Below, in pieces: positions 1 to 5,804 of a stretch of 13,188 nucleotides of DNA. The notes beneath the pieces were generated by a model. That model was not told where the DNA came from. It was given only the letters and a program-made list of their open reading frames with translations, and ran no database searches. The stretch is from assembly GCA_040752215.1 (NCBI GenBank), contig JBFMEX010000003.1:1-13188 (forward strand), read 5' to 3'. This DNA is from JBFMEX01 sp040752215. GTDB lineage: Bacteria; Pseudomonadota; Alphaproteobacteria; Rhizobiales; Hyphomicrobiaceae. The position numbers were made by a program, and so were the translations under genes. Positions within the stretch are counted from its first letter, which is position 1. Every line of letters starts with the position of its first letter.

Positions 1-63
1 GGGCTGCGTTGCTGGCCGTGCGGCTGTCGCGCAAGTCGCCGCCCGCCAACGCGTGGCGCACCG

Positions 64-86
64 TCCTCCCCCCTCGAGGGGGAGGA
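64..86. terminator. GC-rich hairpin downstream of the dapD remnant
   Basis: An inverted repeat (C-rich arm, TCGA loop, G-rich arm, one bulged C) lies about 42 bp beyond the stop codon of the dapD 3' remnant. The intact dapD has a similar C-rich/G-rich hairpin about 31 bp beyond its own stop. This suggests that both copies retain a dapD-end hairpin, although there is no clear T-run. It could instead be an unrelated intergenic palindrome. Confidence 0.4.
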
Positions 87-127
87 GGCGAAGCGGCGCC
101 GTTCGCGACATGCGCCACGCACCCACC

Positions 128-212
128 TCAATCCCGCAACAGCTCGTTGATGTTGGTCTTCGATCGCGTCTTCTCGTCGACGCGCTTGACGATCACCGCG
201 CGGTAGAGCGAG
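128..212 (-). pseudogene. dapD: dapD 3'-end remnant (last 27 codons)
   Basis: Read on the minus strand, this segment encodes the 27 C-terminal residues of tetrahydrodipicolinate N-succinyltransferase, ending LLRD and a TGA stop. Over 130-212 it matches the intact dapD end at 2637-2719 with four mismatches by hand alignment. Two mismatches change the protein (Ser to Asn, Cys to Arg), one is synonymous in an Arg codon, and one lies in the stop codon context. Homology stops abruptly at 212/213, and the upstream reading frame is not DapD-like. There is no start, so this is a fragment and not a gene. Its intact stop and conserved reading suggest it was once a functional gene end, separated from its 5' part by the DNA at 213-2634. 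Confidence 0.85.
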
Positions 213-318
213 CTGGCAGGGTCAGACCATCCGGATCTGTTGTATTGCGGCCGACGCATAAACGGATGTTCGGCCGGTTTCGGATGGCCAGCAGAATGTA
301 GGTACGCCGGTTCTCTGA

Positions 319-1350
319 CTATCGCCGCTCCGAGCGCGCGAATTTCGGGACCTGGAAGCGCTTTCGATAGGCGCCGGGTGTCATGCTCGTGACGCGTTTG
401 AACAGCCGGCGAAAAAACGCGGGATCCTCGTAGCCGACCTTCCAGCTGATATCGTCGGCAGACACCTCGGTGCGCTCGAGCCAGCGCTTGGCATCCTCGA
501 TTCTGATCCGCTGGACGTAGTCGATCGGGGAAAAGCCGGTCGCCTCAGTGAAGCGACGCTTGAATGTGCGGTCGGGAATCCCGGATCGCCTCACCATTTC
601 CTCGACGGGAGCGGCGACCGAGAAGTGCGTGGCGAGCCAATCCTGAGCGTCGCTCACCACCGCATCACCGTGATCTCGCCGGCCATGAAACACGATGTAG
701 GGCGCCAAGCCGTCATGATGCCACTGCAGCGCGAAGTATCGCGCCACGGTTTGCGCAGCCGTAGCGCCAACGTGGCGAGCGATCAGGTAGAGCACGAGGT
801 CGTGCCAGGTCATGGATGCGCCCGACGTGATCAACTCCTCGCGTGGGCCCGAGACGACGAGCACACGATCGAGGCTGAGCGGCACATGGGGGAATACCTT
901 GGCAAACGCCGCGGCGTAGCCCCAATGGACGGTCGTCTCCTGACCGTCGAAGAGTCCCGTCTCCGCCAGCAGAAACACACCCGAGCAGGCCGAGCACAGC
1001 AGTGCCCCTTTGTCGTGCATGTTCTTGGTCCATTGCACCAACTCGGGATAGCGGCCGGTCTTCCAGCCATCGGGCCCGAGGAGGACCGACGGAACGATGA
1101 TGATGTCCGTAGCAGTCACCTCTCTGACGGCACGTTGAGCTGTCACCGGTAAGCCGCTCGCCAGCGCGACGACGCCGCGCTCCAAGGCGACGATCTCGAC
1201 ATTGAATGGGACCGCCTCGGGAAGAGCGGCGTCAATGGGTCCGAGCATGCGGAAAGCGCCCAGCACATCGTAGATGCCGGTGATGGTGGAGATGACCGCA
1301 TCGGGAATAGCGATGAGGCTCACGTGTAGCGGGCTAGCTCTGGCCGACAT
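319..1350 (-). CDS. GlxA-type AraC family transcriptional regulator (DJ-1/PfpI + HTH)
   Basis: This 343-residue regulator has the two-domain layout of the GlxA/FtrA group. An N-terminal DJ-1/PfpI-like amidotransferase fold (about residues 8-190) has the elbow cysteine in CSACSGVFLLAETGLFDG (C119/C122). It is followed by an AraC DNA-binding domain (about 235-332) with two helix-turn-helix motifs (about 247-268 and 297-320) and the characteristic end AFFRRLFKRV...TPGAYRKRF. Proteins of this type usually act as one-component regulators, with the DJ-1 domain sensing rather than catalysing; the ligand is unknown. The gene is divergent from the methyltransferase at 1471 across a 120-bp gap, so that gene is the natural candidate target. 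The start at 1350 precedes the conserved domain directly. Both genes lie between two copies of the dapD 3' end and appear less GC-rich than their neighbours, which fits acquisition by transfer. Confidence 0.9.
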   Translation of the reverse strand: MSARASPLHVSLIAIPDAVISTITGIYDVLGAFRMLGPIDAALPEAVPFNVEIVALERGVVALASGLPVTAQRAVREVTATDIIIVPSVLLGPDGWKTGRYPELVQWTKNMHDKGALLCSACSGVFLLAETGLFDGQETTVHWGYAAAFAKVFPHVPLSLDRVLVVSGPREELITSGASMTWHDLVLYLIARHVGATAAQTVARYFALQWHHDGLAPYIVFHGRRDHGDAVVSDAQDWLATHFSVAAPVEEMVRRSGIPDRTFKRRFTEATGFSPIDYVQRIRIEDAKRWLERTEVSADDISWKVGYEDPAFFRRLFKRVTSMTPGAYRKRFQVPKFARSERR

Positions 1351-1378
1351 CGGCAGGCCCTTGGCATGAATGAACCGT

Positions 1379-1417
1379 TATTGGCCAGTCTCGCACTGCC
1401 GGATCAGACCGCCAATA
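1379..1417. promoter_or_regulatory. Inverted repeat in the regulator/methyltransferase divergent promoter region
   Basis: Seven-base arms TATTGGC (1379-1385) and GCCAATA (1411-1417) flank a smaller CAGT/ACTG dyad (1386-1389 and 1395-1398). The repeat sits between the two divergent start codons, where an operator for the AraC-type regulator would be expected. AraC proteins often use direct rather than inverted repeats, so the assignment is tentative. Confidence 0.35.
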
Positions 1418-1470
1418 GCCATTCTCCTGCCCGGTCCCGGCGCCAGCGGCGTCGAGGAGCGACATAGGAG

Positions 1471-2535
1471 ATGATGATGACAATCGATCAACAGAAACTG
1501 GATGCCCTCGTCGCTCGGCACATTGGCGACCTTGCAGCCGGCTACAGCGGCGTCATGGTAAGCATCGGCAATCGCTTGGGCCTTTATAATGCGTTGGCGG
1601 GGGCCGGACCCCTCAGCTCGCATGAGGTCGCCCACCGCACCGGCTGCGCTGAGCGCTATGTTCGTGAATGGCTCAATTCGCAGGTTGCCGCCAGCTACAT
1701 CGACTACCACCCTGCTTCGCGGAGCTACGAGCTCACCACGGAGCAGGCGGTCGTTCTCGCGGATGAGACGAGCCCGGTGTTCCTACCCAACGCCTGGAAT
1801 GTGGTCGCCTCCATGTGGGAGGACGAGCCCAAGGCCCTCAAGGCCTTCAAGAACGGCAACGGCGTTTCCTGGGGCGAGCACAGCGAACGCCTCTTTTGCG
1901 GCGTCGCAGCGTTCTATCGCAACGGCTATGCCGCGAGCCTCGTTCAGCAGTGGCTTCCAGCACTCACTGGCGTGACAGCGAAGCTCGAAGCGGGTGCCAA
2001 GGTCGCCGACGTCGGTTGCGGGCATGGGCACTCAACGGTGCTGATGGCCAAAGCGTTTCCAAGAAGCCGGTTCTGGGGATTCGACGTGCATCCGGGCTCG
2101 ATCGAGATCGCGCGCAAGGTGGCCCGGCAGGCCGGCGTCGGGGATCGCGTCAGTTTCGAAGTCGCGACGGCCGATAGTTACGAAAAGCGAGGTTATGATC
2201 TCGTGTGCTTCTTCGACTGTCTGCACGACATGGGCCGACCGATCGAGGCGGCGCGCTATGCCGCAGAGGCGCTCGCATATGATGGCACGATCATGCTGGT
2301 CGAACCGTATGCCGGCGATCGAGTCGAGGACAACATCAACGCGGTCGGTCGACTTTACTACTCTGCTTCGACGACGATGTGCTGCGCGCATGCCATATCG
2401 GAGAACGGCACACATGTCCTCGGTGCGCAGGCGGGCCAGGCTCAATTGGAGGCCGTGCTCCGAGCGGCCGGACTAGGCACGGTGCGCAAGGCGGCACAGA
2501 CACCATTCAACATCATTCTCGAGGCGCGCAGTTGA
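1471..2535 (+). CDS. SAM-dependent methyltransferase, Rv2258c-like (winged-helix N-terminus)
   Basis: This is a class I S-adenosylmethionine-dependent methyltransferase of 354 residues, close in length to Mycobacterium tuberculosis Rv2258c. The N-terminal third (about 18-95: GYSGVMVSIGNRLGLYNAL, then the ERYVREWL helix) is the winged-helix substrate/dimerisation domain of this family. The Rossmann domain follows with SAM motif I VADVGCGHGHST (178-189), an acidic residue after the second strand in FWGFDVHPGS (D205), and motif IV/post-I VCFFDCLHDM (245-254). The substrate cannot be told from sequence. Three consecutive ATG codons open the frame. The AGGAG at 1466-1470 abuts the first, so the third ATG at 1477 (352 residues) has the best spacing. 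It is probably controlled by the divergent AraC-type regulator and lies on the segment bounded by dapD end repeats. Confidence 0.88.
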   Translation: MMMTIDQQKLDALVARHIGDLAAGYSGVMVSIGNRLGLYNALAGAGPLSSHEVAHRTGCAERYVREWLNSQVAASYIDYHPASRSYELTTEQAVVLADETSPVFLPNAWNVVASMWEDEPKALKAFKNGNGVSWGEHSERLFCGVAAFYRNGYAASLVQQWLPALTGVTAKLEAGAKVADVGCGHGHSTVLMAKAFPRSRFWGFDVHPGSIEIARKVARQAGVGDRVSFEVATADSYEKRGYDLVCFFDCLHDMGRPIEAARYAAEALAYDGTIMLVEPYAGDRVEDNINAVGRLYYSASTTMCCAHAISENGTHVLGAQAGQAQLEAVLRAAGLGTVRKAAQTPFNIILEARS

Positions 2536-2574
2536 AGAACGATCATGGCTTGCAGCCCTCATCCCCACTGGCCG

Positions 2575-2614
2575 GCGCATCCGGCCGGCTCCCCGCAAGG
2601 GGAGTCGGATGCGC
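2575..2614. terminator. Two-tier hairpin between convergent methyltransferase gene and dapD
   Basis: A 9-bp outer stem (GCGCATCCG 2575-2583 with CGGATGCGC 2606-2614) encloses a 6-bp inner stem CTCCCC-GCAA-GGGGAG (2589-2604). It lies between two convergent genes and could end transcription from either side. No strong T-run follows on either strand, so its efficiency as an intrinsic terminator is uncertain. Confidence 0.5.
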
Positions 2615-2634
2615 TATTAATCTCTCATGCGCCC

Positions 2635-2719
2635 CTAATCTCTCAACAGCTCGTTGATGCTGGTCTTCGATCGCGTCTTCTCGTCGACGCGCTTGACGAT
2701 CACCGCGCAGTAGAGCGAG
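2635..2719 (-). repeat. Direct repeat: 3' end of intact dapD, partner of 128-212
   Basis: This is the intact-gene copy of the repeated dapD 3' end. It lies 2507 bp from the remnant at 128-212, in the same orientation. The two differ at four positions over 83 bp (130-212 against 2637-2719). Together they bound the regulator/methyltransferase segment. Confidence 0.8.
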
Positions 2720-3492
2720 GGGCCGGGCGAGCCATCGGGCAGCGGCTTGCCGGGCATCGAACCCGACACCACGACCGAGTAGGGCGGCACGCGGCCCATG
2801 AAGCGCTCGCCGGTGGCGCGATCGATGATCGTCGTCGAGGCGCCGATGAACACGCCCATCGAGATCACCGAGCCCTCGCCGACGACGACCCCCTCGACCA
2901 CCTCCGAGCGCGCGCCGATGAAACAGTTGTCCTCGATGATGGTCGGCGCCGCCTGCATCGGCTCCAGCACGCCGCCGATGCCGACGCCGCCGGAGAGGTG
3001 CACGTTCTTTCCGATCTGGGCGCAGGAGCCGACGGTGGCCCAGGTGTCGACCATTGTGCCGCTGTCGACATAGGCGCCGAGGTTGACGAACGACGGCATC
3101 AGCACCACGCCCGGCGCGATGTAGGCCGAGCGGCGCACGATGGCCCCCGGCACGGCGCGGAAGCCCGCGTCCTTGAACTGGTCGCTCGTCCAGTCGGCCC
3201 ACTTCAGCGGCACCTTGTCGTAACCGTGCGCCTTGCTGGCGTAGGTGCCGCTCTTCTGGAACGGGATCACCTGGTTGTCGGAAAGCCGGAACGACAGCAG
3301 CACCGCCTTCTTGAGCCACTGGTTGACGACCCAGGCGCCGTCCTTCCTCTCGGCGACGCGCGCCTTGCCGGTGTCGAGCAGGTCGAGTGCCCGCTCCACC
3401 GCCTCACGCACGGGGCCCTTGGTCCTCGCGTCGACCTTGTCGCGGCCCTCCCAAGCCTCCTCGATCGCGCGCTCCAGATCGGCGTTGGCCAT
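2635..3492 (-). CDS. dapD: 2,3,4,5-tetrahydropyridine-2,6-dicarboxylate N-succinyltransferase
   Basis: DapD transfers succinyl from succinyl-CoA to tetrahydrodipicolinate in the succinylase branch of lysine and meso-diaminopimelate synthesis. The 285-residue protein has the helical N-terminal domain (LERAIEEAWEGRD), the linker WVVNQWLKKAVLLSFRL, and a left-handed beta-helix of hexapeptide repeats containing MPSFVNLGAYVDSGTMVDTWATVGSCAQIG and EDNCFIGARSEVVEGVVVG. It ends with the family-typical AVIVKRVDEKTRSK segment. The frame is open to 3522, but the ATG at 3492 is preferred because GGAGAG lies just upstream of it and the protein then starts MANADLERAIEEAW, like relatives. Length is normal. 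The last 27 codons are duplicated at 128-212, so this 3' end may have been supplied by an inserted element. Confidence 0.96.
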   Translation of the reverse strand: MANADLERAIEEAWEGRDKVDARTKGPVREAVERALDLLDTGKARVAERKDGAWVVNQWLKKAVLLSFRLSDNQVIPFQKSGTYASKAHGYDKVPLKWADWTSDQFKDAGFRAVPGAIVRRSAYIAPGVVLMPSFVNLGAYVDSGTMVDTWATVGSCAQIGKNVHLSGGVGIGGVLEPMQAAPTIIEDNCFIGARSEVVEGVVVGEGSVISMGVFIGASTTIIDRATGERFMGRVPPYSVVVSGSMPGKPLPDGSPGPSLYCAVIVKRVDEKTRSKTSINELLRD

Positions 3493-3703
3493 CGCTCTCC
3501 TCATCCATCCGCTGTCATGCATCGGCGCGCGTTGTCGGGCTTCGGGAAGGGGGTGTCAATGCCGCCGCCTGCCCCAGCTGCAAACGGGTTGCCGACAACA
3601 ACCGCCGCTCAACACTTTGTTCGCGGCGGCTCAAAGCGAATCTGGCATTGTGCGCGTCCGGTGCGGCGTCCAAGGATCACAGCCATTGATGGGAGAATTC
3701 ACG

Positions 3704-3961
3704 ATGGCAGCGAAGGCCAAGAGCGAGAGCACGAGCAAGAAGGTGGCGTCGGCCGCCGCCAAGACTCTGGGCAGCAAGTCGGCGAGCCCGGCCGCCAAAA
3801 AGGTCGCCGCCTCGGCGCTGACCCAGTCGAAGAGCAAGGAGGCGACCAGCCCCGCCGTGGCCAGCACGGCGGCCAAGATGCTGCGCGACCCGAAGGCCTC
3901 CAAGGCCGAGAAGACCATCGCCGCCTCGGCCCTGACCCAGAAGCCGGGGAAGAAGAAATAG
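3704..3961 (+). CDS. Small Lys/Ala-rich protein with two 28-residue repeats
   Basis: This is an 85-residue, strongly basic protein (Lys, Ala and Ser dominate) without a signal peptide or membrane segment. Residues 14-41 and 52-79 are two copies of one unit, 18 of 28 identical by hand alignment. Each opens VAS(A/T)AAK and closes AASALTQ, and the protein ends PGKKK. Similar small basic proteins are, as far as I recall, common in Rhizobiales, without a firm function; the composition recalls histone H1-like or stress-associated nucleic-acid-binding proteins, which is only inference. The start at 3704 is chosen because GGGAG (3691-3695) lies upstream with good spacing and both repeats follow. A strong terminator closes the gene at 4009-4045, so it is a single-gene unit, divergent from dapD. 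Confidence 0.8.
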   Translation: MAAKAKSESTSKKVASAAAKTLGSKSASPAAKKVAASALTQSKSKEATSPAVASTAAKMLRDPKASKAEKTIAASALTQKPGKKK

Positions 3962-4008
3962 GCCCCCGTGCTCGTCGGAGCCGAGAGCACTGCGTTACCG
4001 CCTCCACC

Positions 4009-4045
4009 AAGCCGGCAGCCCGATGAGCTGCCGGCTTTTCTTTCT
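4009..4045 (+). terminator. Intrinsic terminator of the small Lys/Ala-rich gene
   Basis: An 11-bp perfect stem (4009-4019 with 4027-4037) around a 7-nt loop is followed by a T-rich run (TTTTCTTTCTT). It lies about 50 bp after the stop codon at 3961. This is a textbook rho-independent terminator for the plus strand. Confidence 0.9.
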
Positions 4046-4080
4046 TGTGGTCGCCGGGCTCGACTTTCAGCATCGAAATT

Positions 4081-4104
4081 GTTGCATGTGTTGCGCAACG
4101 CAAC
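4081..4104. promoter_or_regulatory. Palindromic upstream activator site, first sulfur-globule-like gene
   Basis: The core GTTGCGCAAC (4090-4099) is a perfect palindrome. An extra GTTGC half site lies 9 bp upstream (4081-4085) and GCAAC directly downstream (4100-4104). Its centre is about 140 bp before the -24 element of the sigma-54 promoter and about 245 bp before the start codon. The same core, with an extra upstream half site, recurs at almost the same distances before the paralogue at 5307. This is the position and symmetry expected of a binding site for a sigma-54 enhancer-binding protein. Confidence 0.65.
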
Positions 4105-4134
4105 AGTTCCCGTTCGACGGGGAAAATAACGACT

Positions 4135-4147
4135 CATCAATGATTTG
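4135..4147 (+). promoter_or_regulatory. Candidate IHF site between activator site and sigma-54 promoter
   Basis: The sequence CATCAATGATTTG matches the IHF consensus WATCAANNNNTTR at all defined positions but the first. It is centred about midway between the palindrome (4095) and the -24 element (4234), where IHF commonly bends DNA at sigma-54 promoters. I found no equivalent at the second paralogue, which lowers confidence. Confidence 0.4.
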
Positions 4148-4232
4148 ACGAACAGCCGCGGCCAAGCGGACCCGCATCACCGCAACTGCGGCGAATCTGT
4201 CTTTTCCTATGAATTTCAGATGGTTATTAGAC

Positions 4233-4248
4233 TGGCATAACGTTTGCA
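4233..4248 (+). promoter_or_regulatory. Sigma-54 (RpoN) -24/-12 promoter, first sulfur-globule-like gene
   Basis: TGGCATAACGTTTGCA matches the RpoN consensus TGGCAC-N5-TTGCW with one change. The invariant GG (4234-4235) and GC (4246-4247) are separated by exactly 10 bp. Transcription would start near 4259, leaving about 80 nt of 5' leader before the ATG at 4340. The match rules out the earlier in-frame ATG at 4244, which lies inside the promoter. Confidence 0.8.
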
Positions 4249-4339
4249 GACTTACTTGTCATCCAGCGGCGACGCCGCACCGGACAACCGGCATGGATAC
4301 GAATTCAGTGCAGCAGTGCAGTCAATTGGGAGATGGAAG

Positions 4340-4924
4340 ATGACCAAGGTTCTGAAGGCTATGGCGGTGGCGGGTGCGCTCGCGATCGGTGCGGCGTCGG
4401 TCGCGGGCGATGCCAATGCCTGGGGCGGATGGGGCCCGTTCGGTGACGGCTGGGGCAACGGCACTGGCCACGGCAACGTCTCGATGAGCTTCGGCGGCAA
4501 CGTCGACGGTCGCGGCTACGGCTACGGCCACCCTTACGCGTACGGCCCTTACGGCTATGCGCCGTACGGCTACGCGCCCTATGGCTATGCTCCGGTCGCC
4601 CCGGCAGCTGACGCCCAGGCCACTGCTCCGACGGTCGAGGCTCCGAAGGCCGCCGCCGCTCCGGCTGCTCCCGCGGTCACCGCGGCTCCGGTCGTTCCCG
4701 CGCCGATCGCCCCCTACGCCTACGGCCCTTACGGCTACGGCTATGACGGGTTCGACGGCCGCGCCTACGGATCGGGCAACTTCAACATGAGCTTCGGCGG
4801 CAACCTCGCCGGACACGGCAACGGCTACGGCTACCCCTATGCTTACGGCCCGTACGCCTATGGCCCCTATGCCTACGCGCCGATCGCTCCGGTCGCCCCG
4901 AAGGCCGAGACCAAGACGAACTGA
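4340..4924 (+). CDS. Exported Gly/Tyr/Pro-rich protein, sulfur globule protein-like (long paralogue)
   Basis: This 194-residue secreted protein opens with a clear signal peptide (KVLKAMAVAGALAIGAASVAG, probable cleavage ANA|WGG after residue 27). The mature chain begins WGGWGPFGDGWGNGTGHGN, then has two related blocks: GNVSMSFGGN (45-54) with Tyr/Gly/Pro repeats including PYGYA three times (70-84), and GNFNMSFGGN (146-155) with further YAYGP repeats. An Ala/Pro-rich linker (about 86-124) joins them. This composition and the GDGWGNG...MSF opening resemble the sulfur globule family of envelope proteins, which coat stored sulfur in sulfur oxidisers; a general surface or structural role is the alternative. 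No cysteine is present. The start at 4340 has GGGAG upstream (4328-4332) and lies about 93 bp after a sigma-54 promoter. It has a shorter paralogue at 5307 and its own terminator. Confidence 0.82.
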   Translation: MTKVLKAMAVAGALAIGAASVAGDANAWGGWGPFGDGWGNGTGHGNVSMSFGGNVDGRGYGYGHPYAYGPYGYAPYGYAPYGYAPVAPAADAQATAPTVEAPKAAAAPAAPAVTAAPVVPAPIAPYAYGPYGYGYDGFDGRAYGSGNFNMSFGGNLAGHGNGYGYPYAYGPYAYGPYAYAPIAPVAPKAETKTN

Positions 4925-4981
4925 TCACGGTTCACTGCCGCGGAAGCCGAGCGCCTCCTTTCCGGCTTCCGCGTTACTCCT

Positions 4982-5012
4982 GGCGCCCGCCTCGGCGGGC
5001 GCCTTTTTCGTT
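4982..5012 (+). terminator. Intrinsic terminator of the long sulfur-globule-like gene
   Basis: A 9-bp perfect stem (4982-4990 with 4995-5003) with a CTCG tetraloop is followed by TTTTTCGTTT. It lies about 58 bp after the stop codon at 4924 and separates the two paralogues into independent transcription units. Confidence 0.9.
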
Positions 5013-5050
5013 TCCCAGTGCAAGACTGCGCAGCTGCCTGGCGAACGTGC

Positions 5051-5073
5051 GTTGCGCTGTTGCGCAACAGCGC
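5051..5073. promoter_or_regulatory. 20-bp perfect palindrome, upstream activator site of the short paralogue
   Basis: GCGCTGTTGCGCAACAGCGC (5054-5073) is a perfect 20-bp palindrome whose core GTTGCGCAAC is identical to that at 4090-4099. An additional GTTGC half site lies 8 bp before the core (5051-5055), overlapping the left arm, mirroring the first gene. Its centre is about 137 bp before the -24 element and about 243 bp before the start codon, close to the 140 and 245 bp of the first gene. It is a likely binding site for one shared activator. Confidence 0.7.
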
Positions 5074-5198
5074 GACAACGCGGCGTTGACAAAAGGCTAT
5101 TCGGAACAATGGCCTAGATACTCCTTCTGCACGACGAGGGCTGCAACGTCGCGCGCGCCACATTCGAAATCCGTAGCCATAACAACAAGATGCGCAGT

Positions 5199-5214
5199 TG
5201 GCACAATGATTGCG
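5199..5214 (+). promoter_or_regulatory. Sigma-54 (RpoN) -24/-12 promoter, short paralogue
   Basis: TGGCACAATGATTGCG carries a full TGGCAC -24 box and a TTGC -12 box, with GG (5200-5201) and GC (5212-5213) exactly 10 bp apart. A start near 5225 is expected, giving about 80 nt of leader before the ATG at 5307, as at the first gene. Confidence 0.82.
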
Positions 5215-5306
5215 AATATCTGAATATCCAGAGCAGCCCCGTCTTGGGTCCCCTCCGGATGTAGTCGAGCTCAAGAGCCCGCACGTCGGGCACCAGGGAG
5301 ATCACC

Positions 5307-5657
5307 ATGACGAAGATGTTCAAGACGATGGCCGCAGCGGGCCTTCTCGCGCTCGGCGCGACGACGCTCGCCGGCAACGACGCCAATGCCTGGGGCTGGG
5401 GCCCGTTCGGCGACGGCTGGGGCAACGGCACCGGCCACGGCAACCTCTCGTTCAACATGGGCGGCAGCGGCTGGGGCAACGGCAACGGCTGGGGCTCTCC
5501 GTGGGGTGGCTACGGCCCGTACGGCTACGGCGCTCCCTATGGCTACGGCGCGCCCTACGGCTATGGCGCTCCCTATGGCTATGGCGCTCCTTACGCCTAC
5601 GGCCCCTACGGCTACGGCGCCCCGCCGGCCGCTCCGGCGGCCCCCAAGGCCAACTGA
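5307..5657 (+). CDS. Exported Gly/Tyr/Pro-rich protein, sulfur globule protein-like (short paralogue)
   Basis: This 116-residue paralogue of the protein at 4340 has a signal peptide with probable cleavage at ANA|WGW after residue 28. The mature start WGWGPFGDGWGNGTGHGN is almost identical to the first paralogue. It continues into a Trp/Gly/Asn-rich stretch (SGWGNGNGWGSPWGG) and a Tyr/Gly/Pro tail with four perfect YGYGAP hexapeptides (72-95), ending PPAAPAAPKAN. There is a single copy of the block that is doubled in the longer protein, and no cysteine. GGAG at 5297-5300 gives good spacing to this ATG. Like its neighbour it has a sigma-54 promoter and palindrome upstream and its own terminator, so the two are probably co-regulated but separately transcribed. 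The role as a sulfur globule coat protein is inferred from composition only. Confidence 0.84.
   Translation: MTKMFKTMAAAGLLALGATTLAGNDANAWGWGPFGDGWGNGTGHGNLSFNMGGSGWGNGNGWGSPWGGYGPYGYGAPYGYGAPYGYGAPYGYGAPYAYGPYGYGAPPAAPAAPKAN
5520..5591 (+). repeat. Four tandem 18-bp coding repeats (YGYGAP)
   Basis: Four consecutive 18-bp units each encode YGYGAP (residues 72-95 of the short paralogue). They differ only at synonymous third positions (for example TAC/TAT, GCT/GCG). The synonymous scatter shows selection on the peptide rather than recent slippage. Confidence 0.85.
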
Positions 5658-5713
5658 TCACGCTTTCACGACCGGGGGGCGGTTCCTCCTCCTTTCCGCT
5701 CCCCCTTCGACTT

Positions 5714-5743
5714 GGCGTCCGCTGCGAGGCGGACGCCCTTTTC
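5714..5743 (+). terminator. Intrinsic terminator of the short sulfur-globule-like gene
   Basis: A 9-bp perfect stem (5714-5722 with 5729-5737) and 6-nt loop are followed by CTTTTCATT. It lies about 57 bp after the stop at 5657, before the convergent tlpA-like gene ending at 5805. Confidence 0.8.
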
Positions 5744-5804
5744 ATTCGGATTTCACCCCACCAGCGACCGACGAAGGCCGCCACCACGCTCAGCCCAGCT
5801 CAGC

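Noticed and set aside
213..318. Possible small gene or att core between the dapD remnant and the regulator
   Set aside because: I see no supported reading frame, RNA gene or repeat here; dapD homology ends sharply at 212.
1585..1590. TATAAT as a -10 promoter element
   Set aside because: It is inside the methyltransferase coding region and encodes part of GLYNAL, which is conserved in the family's winged-helix domain.
3493..3522. Earlier dapD start adding ten residues (MHDSGWMRRA)
   Set aside because: No ribosome site precedes it, while GGAGAG precedes the ATG at 3492, and DapD relatives start near that point.
3643..3658. TGGCAT as a third sigma-54 promoter, before the small basic gene
   Set aside because: The position of the -12 TTGC reads GCGT, so the required GG-N10-GC is absent.
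2545..4026. Long plus-strand open frame (about 490 codons) across dapD
   Set aside because: It is antisense to a clearly recognisable dapD, has no family features, and reflects the lack of stops in GC-rich coding DNA.
4244..4339. Upstream ATG extending the long sulfur-globule-like protein by 32 residues
   Set aside because: It lies inside the sigma-54 promoter and before the predicted transcription start, and would bury the signal peptide.
5086..5120. TTGACA as a sigma-70 -35 box before the short paralogue
   Set aside because: No acceptable -10 element lies 16-18 bp downstream (TAGATA is 23 bp away), whereas the sigma-54 match further down is exact.
5520..5591. Short regular repeats as a CRISPR array
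   Set aside because: The 18-bp units are contiguous with no spacers, lie in frame in a gene, and vary only synonymously.
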